Origin: an uncultured Christensenella sp. | GTDB taxonomy: Bacteria > Bacillota > Clostridia > Christensenellales > UBA1242 | Assembly (NCBI GenBank): GCA_910584815.1 | Contig: CAJUBT010000004.1 | Location: forward strand, 1-43,951 | Direction of reading: 5' to 3' | Length of the DNA: 43,951 nt | Part shown: positions 39,291 to 43,951 of the stretch, one piece after another | Numbering within the stretch: position 1 is the first letter of the stretch | Layout of the letters: each line of letters starts with the position of its first letter | Translations under genes and position numbers: made by a program | Notes under the pieces: generated by a model | The model's input: the letters and a program-made list of their open reading frames with translations, nothing else | Told to the model about the DNA's origin: nothing | The model's database searches: none

Positions 39291-40426
39291 ATAAAAAACG
39301 GTCTTTACTTTTTGATAGCACATTAGTTTATTTTATCTGCTTATTTTGTTTTGTTTTAATGAGGATTATAACTCAGGTGCTTGTAACATATTACCATATA
39401 GAAATTAGCGATACATTAGATTTTGTTTTAAATTTAATTTCTCAGTTGGGGTTAATGTTTATAATTCCAACCTTGCTTCTATCTTTATTTCAAAAGCAAA
39501 AAATTAAAACAACGCTGTATAACTTTGGGTATGATAAATTAGGTTATAAACCAATAATCATAGCAATTTTGTTGGGCGTGCTTTGCTATTTTTTAAACCA
39601 TTCTGTTGCAGGCTTTTTTAGCACAATAATTGAAATGACAGGCTTTGAAACTTTACCAAGTATTTCTTCCACCACAAAAGGCTCTACCTACACAACCCAA
39701 ATGTTTTTAATAAATGTTGTTTCTGCGTGCATTCTTCCCGCTATATGTGAAGAAACCTTACACAGAGGCTTACTTCTTAAAGGTAGTTATAGTTTAGGTG
39801 TTACAAGGGCATTGGTGCTATCTTCTGTTATGTTTGGTTTAATGCACTTAAACATAAATCAGTTTTTTTATGCAACAATTTTAGGTTTTATAATTGGCAT
39901 AGTAGCCATTGCTGGTAAAAACATTATTCCAGCAATGATAATTCATTTTATGAACAATTTCCTAAGTGCTTACTTTAGTTATGCTAGGGCAAATAATTTA
40001 TTTGGCAGTAAAATTTATAATGGTTATATAAATTTTCTTTTATCTGGCGATAATATGATTATTTTCTTCTTAAAAAACTTTATAGTTCTTTCAGTTTTAC
40101 TATTTTCAATTGTGCTTTTAATATCTTTACTTTTAAAAGAAACCAGAATAAAAAAAGTTAACAAAATGCTTGGTGAAATTGCCGATATAAATAAGCAATT
40201 AAATCCAAACAATCCATACTTACAAAACAATTCTAACTTAATGAATTTACAATTTTTAAACAACCTAATGAAGCAATATAACATTAAAGATATAAACACT
40301 ATGGTTCTTCCAGAAACCGAAATTAAACGAACTAAGCCAAACGCTTTTCAAATAACTATGATTGTTGCGTGTATTGTGTTAGGTGTAATAACAACTGTTT
40401 TTACTTTTGTTTGGGGAATTTTATAA
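39287..40426 (+). CDS. CPBP intramembrane protease 2
   Basis: 379 residues. It has the same architecture as the gene before it, with motif CEETLHR at the same positions (E155, E156, R160) and FHLN-type and IHFMNNF motifs. This suggests tandem duplication, but the sequences differ greatly. An extra soluble helix (about 285-350, NKMLGEIADINKQLNPNN) and a last membrane segment follow the core. It overlaps the first gene by 4 bases, so the pair may make a complex. Confidence 0.9.
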   Translation: MNKKRSLLFDSTLVYFICLFCFVLMRIITQVLVTYYHIEISDTLDFVLNLISQLGLMFIIPTLLLSLFQKQKIKTTLYNFGYDKLGYKPIIIAILLGVLCYFLNHSVAGFFSTIIEMTGFETLPSISSTTKGSTYTTQMFLINVVSACILPAICEETLHRGLLLKGSYSLGVTRALVLSSVMFGLMHLNINQFFYATILGFIIGIVAIAGKNIIPAMIIHFMNNFLSAYFSYARANNLFGSKIYNGYINFLLSGDNMIIFFLKNFIVLSVLLFSIVLLISLLLKETRIKKVNKMLGEIADINKQLNPNNPYLQNNSNLMNLQFLNNLMKQYNIKDINTMVLPETEIKRTKPNAFQITMIVACIVLGVITTVFTFVWGIL

Positions 40427-40506
40427 AAGGGTGCTAAGTAAAAAAATAATTGTAAAATAGTTTAGCGTTATTTAAAACTTATAATATATTTTTAAAAGGT
40501 GGCAAT

Positions 40507-40974
40507 ATGTTTAAAATAAACATTGTATGCACAGGCACATTAAAAGAAAAGTATTATTTATCTGCCCAAAGTGAATATTTAAAAAGATTATCACGCTTTT
40601 GCCAAATAAATATTACCGAATTGCAAGAACATTTTTTGCCCCAAAACCCAACAGAAAATGAAATTAAAAACGCACTAGATAAAGAGTACCAACAGCTACT
40701 ACCTTATTTAAAAGGTAAAATTTTAGTTTGCGACCCAAATGGCGAACAACTTACAAGCGAAGAATTCAGCAAAAAACTAATTAAGTGTTTCGACACAAAT
40801 AATATAATAACCTTTGTTATAGGCAGTTCTTATGGGCTTAGCAGTAAAATTAAAACTAACACACTTATTAGTTTTTCGAAATTAACATTTCCACATCATT
40901 TAATGAGAATTTTTTTAGAGGAACAAATTTATCGTGCTTTTTGCATTAATAGTAATGTTGCTTACCATAAATAA
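40507..40974 (+). CDS. rlmH: 23S rRNA (pseudouridine-1915-N3) methyltransferase
   Basis: 155 residues, the family's usual length. SPOUT-fold marks: FVIGSSYGLS (knot loop), SFSKLTFPHHLMR, and LEEQIYRAFCI ending in NVAYHK. It methylates pseudouridine 1915 of 23S rRNA in the 70S ribosome. AAAAGGTGG precedes the ATG. The terminal motif has NSNV where many have a Gly-Xaa-Pro turn before YHK. Confidence 0.94.
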   Translation: MFKINIVCTGTLKEKYYLSAQSEYLKRLSRFCQINITELQEHFLPQNPTENEIKNALDKEYQQLLPYLKGKILVCDPNGEQLTSEEFSKKLIKCFDTNNIITFVIGSSYGLSSKIKTNTLISFSKLTFPHHLMRIFLEEQIYRAFCINSNVAYHK

Positions 40975-41104
40975 TAGTTTTTAAAAATGTTTTAATTTTT
41001 GTAACATTAATAAAAATGTTTGTAATTTATTTATAATGCAAATTCTAAAATAATTTATTAATTCTTTAAATAATTTTAAATACCAAATGTAATTAATTTT
41101 AAAA

Positions 41105-41137
41105 GTAGCAATAACATTTTTGTTTTGCTATTTTTTT
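41105..41137 (+). terminator. Intrinsic terminator after rlmH
   Basis: TAGCAATAAC pairs with GTTTTGCTA with a one-base bulge, followed by seven T's. Confidence 0.7.
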
Positions 41138-41197
41138 ATAAAAAATATACAAAATAATTAGTGTGTATTTTTTTGTTATTTTGCATATAAAAACAAT

Positions 41198-42031
41198 ATG
41201 AATATTTATAAAAATTTAAATAACCAAATAAAATGTTTGCAAAAAAACACCCCTTGGTTTACCATAGGCAAAAGTGTGTTAGGTAAAAACATTGTTTGTT
41301 TTAAAATAGGCAATGATAAAGGTAAAAAAATTTTTTTGCAGGCTGGTATTCACGCAAGAGAATATATAACATCGTTTTTACTTATTAAAATTATTAAGTA
41401 TTTAAAACTTTTTCATTTTAATGGTACAGTTTATGTTGTTCCTCTTGCTAACCCAGATGGTGTTGATATTTGCGTAAATGGTTCTAAAAATATTAAAAAT
41501 AAAAAAATTAAAACTTTGGTTGAAGAATTGCTAAAATATGATAAAAAGGAAAGCTATAAAGCAAATGCCAGAGGTGTAGATTTAAACACAAATTTTAATG
41601 CTAATTGGGGTACTGGAAAATATAACAACTTATTATATCCAGCCAGTCAAAACTTTGTGGGCTATAAACCTAACAGCGAACCAGAAACAAAAGCCTTAAT
41701 TAGTGTTACAGAAAATTTTGAGCCGTTTATAACTTTAAGTTACCATTCTAAAGGCGAACTTATTTTTTGGGGCTATGAAGGACAGAGCAAAATTACAGAA
41801 GAAATTCAAAAAAAATATTTAAACTTACTTGTAAAACAAACTGGTTATAAACCTGTTTTTACAAGAAAGAGTAGCGGGGGGTATAAAGATTATTGTTTGT
41901 TAAACCTAAATACTGTGGGGTTTACAATAGAGGTGGGAAACGATAGCCTTAGCCACCCAATACCTTTAAGTGAATTAAAAAATATCTTTTTAAAGCATAA
42001 AGACCTTGTTTTATTATTACTAAAAGTGTAA
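41198..42031 (+). CDS. M14 zinc carboxypeptidase-like protein
   Basis: 277 residues. Zinc ligands H52 and E55 are in AGIHAREY, with a later His in LSYHSKGE; the catalytic Glu is in TIEVGN. VVPLANPDGVD and ARGVDLNTNFNANWG are family hallmarks. There is no signal peptide, so it is likely cytosolic, as in gamma-D-glutamyl-meso-diaminopimelate peptidases that recycle cell-wall peptides. No ribosome binding site; the ATG lies 6 bases after TATAAA (41186-41191), suggesting leaderless translation. The promoter's -35 is weak. Confidence 0.88.
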   Translation: MNIYKNLNNQIKCLQKNTPWFTIGKSVLGKNIVCFKIGNDKGKKIFLQAGIHAREYITSFLLIKIIKYLKLFHFNGTVYVVPLANPDGVDICVNGSKNIKNKKIKTLVEELLKYDKKESYKANARGVDLNTNFNANWGTGKYNNLLYPASQNFVGYKPNSEPETKALISVTENFEPFITLSYHSKGELIFWGYEGQSKITEEIQKKYLNLLVKQTGYKPVFTRKSSGGYKDYCLLNLNTVGFTIEVGNDSLSHPIPLSELKNIFLKHKDLVLLLLKV

Positions 42032-42040
42032 AATATAATT

Positions 42041-42532
42041 ATGGATAAAAACTATTATATGTTAAAAGCACTAGAGCAAGCAAAAAAAGCATATAAGAAA
42101 AATGAAGTGCCAGTTGGCGCTGTAATTGTTAATAATAACAAAATTATTGCAAGTGCTTTTAATAAAAGAGAAACTTGTCAAAATGCATTATATCACGCAG
42201 AAATTTTGGCAATTAACAAGGCCTGCAAAAAATTAAAATCTTTTAGGTTAGATTCTTGCGAAATGTATGTAACTTTAGAGCCTTGCCCAATGTGTAGCGG
42301 GGCAATAGTAAATGCAAGGTTTAAAAAAGTTTTTTTTGGTTGCCCAGATTTAAATTATGGTTGCTGTGGCAGTAAATATAATTTTTTGCAAGATAAAAAT
42401 TTTGAACATTTAGTAGAAGTTGAAGGCGGTATTTTAAGTGATGAATGTTCAACACTATTAAAAACTTTTTTTGTAAATTTGCGTGAAAAGAAAAAACAAC
42501 AAAAGCAAAAAAATAAATTTAACAAAAACTAA
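42041..42532 (+). CDS. tadA: tRNA-adenosine deaminase
   Basis: 163 residues. The deaminase zinc site is YHAE (H52, E54) and PCPMC (C82, C85), with NARFKKVFFGCPDLNYGCCGS as in TadA. It converts A34 of tRNA-Arg(ACG) to inosine and is essential in most bacteria. A Lys/Gln-rich tail of ~15 residues follows. Only 9 bases separate it from the preceding stop. Instead of a ribosome binding site it has TTGTTT (42006-42011), 17-base spacer and TAAAAT (42029-42034), placing the transcript start on the A of the ATG. Confidence 0.93.
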   Translation: MDKNYYMLKALEQAKKAYKKNEVPVGAVIVNNNKIIASAFNKRETCQNALYHAEILAINKACKKLKSFRLDSCEMYVTLEPCPMCSGAIVNARFKKVFFGCPDLNYGCCGSKYNFLQDKNFEHLVEVEGGILSDECSTLLKTFFVNLREKKKQQKQKNKFNKN

Positions 42533-42536
42533 AACA

Positions 42537-42565
42537 TTGACAAATGTTTTGTAAAAAACTAATAT
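42537..42565 (+). promoter_or_regulatory. Promoter giving a leaderless transcript
   Basis: -35 TTGACA (42537-42542), 17-base spacer, -10 TAATAT (42560-42565). The ATG at 42572 is 6 bases after the -10, i.e. at the expected first transcribed base. There is no ribosome binding site. Confidence 0.7.
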
Positions 42566-42571
42566 ATAATT

Positions 42572-43420
42572 ATGAATAATTTTGTTTTAACACCAGAAAT
42601 ATTAACAGAATTTGAATTAGAAACCCAAAATTCTTATAATGTTAGGGCTATTGTTTTGCTTGTAGAAAATAAAAGGTTTAAAGAAGCATATAACCTTAAT
42701 TTACTTGGCAAACCTATGAAAGATTGGGTAAGAAACGCTGTTAAAAATTTTGAAAATAGATTTGTTACTTTAGAGGAAAGCGATAATCCCTTAGAGGTTA
42801 TTAAACCATTTATAAGAGATGAAGACTATACAATTGTGTTATTTTCCGATACCCCTGTGTTGCAAGAAAACACAGTACTTGAAGTTTTAGATTACGCAAC
42901 AACTAAGAACTTAGATTATTGCAAACTCCCAAGAGGTTTTATATTAAAATCTCAAAACTTTAAAGCAAATAAAATAGAAAATTCTGCCGAACCTACTTTT
43001 ATTAGTAAAGAAGATTTTTATACCTTTTTTGATGGCAAAACTTTAAGCACTTGCAAGCAAATTTTAAAGGAAAGAATTTTAGATATTCACACAAAAAATA
43101 AGGTTATAATTCACGATAAAAATTCAACCTATATTGAGTGTAATGTTGAAATTGCACCCTTTGTTGAAATTTATCCATTTAATAGTATAAGGGGTGAGAC
43201 TAAAATTGAAAAAGATGTAACTTTGTTTGAGCATAACCTTATTGTTAACAGCACAATTTGCCAAAATAACACACTAACAAGCACTTATTTAGAAAATACC
43301 ATTTTACCTCAAAAAAGTAATTTAGCCCCATTTTCTGCCTTAAAAGAAGAGATAGAAACTGAAAATTTAACAAAAAATAATGAAAACGACACTTTTGATG
43401 ATGGAGAACCTGATTTATGA
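42572..43420 (+). CDS. Degenerate GlmU-like protein
   Basis: 282 residues. Segments align by eye with bifunctional GlmU: VRAIVLLVENKRFKEA … LLGKPMKDWV (N-terminal sugar-nucleotide transferase), VLFSDTPVLQENTVLEVL, and VIIHDKNSTYIECNVEI … EIYPFNSIRGETKI (left-handed beta-helix start). The nucleotide-binding signature LAAGxGTRM is replaced by LLVENKRF, and the beta-helix stops before the acetyltransferase active site (GlmU is normally ~450 residues). So it is probably catalytically dead or changed. It overlaps pth by 4 bases (ATGA). In Bacillus the gene order glmU-prs-ctc-pth is conserved, so this may be a relic of that locus. Confidence 0.75.
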   Translation: MNNFVLTPEILTEFELETQNSYNVRAIVLLVENKRFKEAYNLNLLGKPMKDWVRNAVKNFENRFVTLEESDNPLEVIKPFIRDEDYTIVLFSDTPVLQENTVLEVLDYATTKNLDYCKLPRGFILKSQNFKANKIENSAEPTFISKEDFYTFFDGKTLSTCKQILKERILDIHTKNKVIIHDKNSTYIECNVEIAPFVEIYPFNSIRGETKIEKDVTLFEHNLIVNSTICQNNTLTSTYLENTILPQKSNLAPFSALKEEIETENLTKNNENDTFDDGEPDL

Positions 43421-43947
43421 AATTAATTGTAGGACTTGGCAACCCAGGTAGCGAATTTAAAAACACATATCATAATTTGGGGTTTGAAGTGATAGATAAA
43501 TTAGCAAATAAACTAGGTGTTAGCATTAACAAATCTAAAAATAATGCAATGTACACTCAAGCCAAATTTAACGATGAAATTTTATTTTTAATAAAGCCTT
43601 TAACTTATATGAATTTGAGCGGACAAGCAGTAAAATATTTCGCAAATTTTTATAAAGTTCCACCACAAAATATAATTGTAATTTGTGATGATATCGACCT
43701 GCCAAAAGGTACTGCAAGATTTAGGGAAAACGGCAGTGGCGGAACTCATAATGGCTTAAAGAATATAGTTCACGAATTAAAATCAACCGATTTTCGTCGA
43801 GTTAAAATTGGTGCTGGCTATGACCATTCTATAGACCTGAAAGATTATGTTTTGGGTAAAATAGATGAAGAGAGTAGAACACTAATAGAGCCAAGTTTTG
43901 ATGTGGCAATAGAAAAAATTTTAAATGAAGTTAAGCGTAAAAATTAA
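43417..43947 (+). CDS. pth: Peptidyl-tRNA hydrolase
   Basis: 176 residues, complete, stop at 43945-43947. GLGNPG (N9), the catalytic H19 in TYHNLGF, and ICDDIDLPKG are the Pth signatures. The usual GSAGGHNGLKS appears as GSGGTHNGLKN. It frees tRNA from peptidyl-tRNA in the cytosol. The ATGA overlap with the GlmU-like gene makes coupled expression likely. Confidence 0.96.
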   Translation: MKLIVGLGNPGSEFKNTYHNLGFEVIDKLANKLGVSINKSKNNAMYTQAKFNDEILFLIKPLTYMNLSGQAVKYFANFYKVPPQNIIVICDDIDLPKGTARFRENGSGGTHNGLKNIVHELKSTDFRRVKIGAGYDHSIDLKDYVLGKIDEESRTLIEPSFDVAIEKILNEVKRKN

Positions 43948-43951
43948 ATAT

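Noticed and set aside
42034..42039. TATAAT one base before the tadA ATG as its -10
   Set aside because: It would start transcription inside the gene. The overlapping TAAAAT at 42029-42034, with TTGTTT 17 bases upstream, fits the ATG better.

Overview
This is a very AT-rich, standard-code chromosomal segment. In-frame TGA is used only as a stop, in the two ATGA overlaps; every other stop is TAA or TAG. Monoderm features (lipoboxes, a VanW/YoaR-type protein, NfeD/stomatin, CPBP proteases, a GlmU-like gene beside pth) point to an uncultured low-GC Bacillota, probably a Clostridia-like gut lineage. That placement is inference. No phage, IS, CRISPR or tRNA gene was seen.

Layout. 1-3.0 kb: the end of an EFR1-like ferredoxin gene, a HIT protein and a convergent glycosyltransferase/TPR gene. 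3.3-9.1 kb: a 1382-residue CvpA-like membrane protein with a long internally repetitive tail, convergent with asnS. 9.5-11.7 kb: a leader region encoding a 13-residue peptide with four consecutive His codons, two tandem terminator hairpins and a 10-bp antiterminator, then an ATP-grasp enzyme. 12.2-17.2 kb: an unknown membrane protein, then a 23S-5S rRNA operon with its own strong promoter, no 16S gene, and a ~50-bp processing stalk. 17.4-26.5 kb: nfeD-stomatin, small ORFs, a transglutaminase-like protein, a VanW protein, rmuC and a short CCA/polyA-polymerase-like nucleotidyltransferase. 26.7-30.1 kb: a second leader-peptide attenuator (14 residues containing Arg-Arg-Arg) in front of a GNAT acetyltransferase, then a PepD-like aminoacyl-histidine dipeptidase and a pyrophosphatase. 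30.3-43.9 kb: two unknown envelope proteins, gltX, a small membrane protein, an M1 peptidase lipoprotein, a YycJ-like MBL protein, two CPBP proteases in overlap, rlmH, an M14 peptidase, tadA, a degenerate GlmU-like protein and pth.

The most interesting content is the pair of matching loci at 9.6-11.7 kb and 26.7-27.9 kb. Each has a consensus promoter with an extended -10, a tiny ORF with a run of one amino acid (His4; Arg3), competing RNA hairpins ending in a T-run, and a single stand-alone enzyme that is not an obvious biosynthesis gene for that amino acid (ATP-grasp; GNAT). Ribosome-mediated attenuation is unusual in Bacillota, where T-boxes usually do this job. The second theme is translation without a leader: at least four, and perhaps six, genes have a -10 hexamer placed so that transcription would begin at or within about 3 nt of the ATG. 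The third is an rRNA operon lacking 16S, with an independent promoter.
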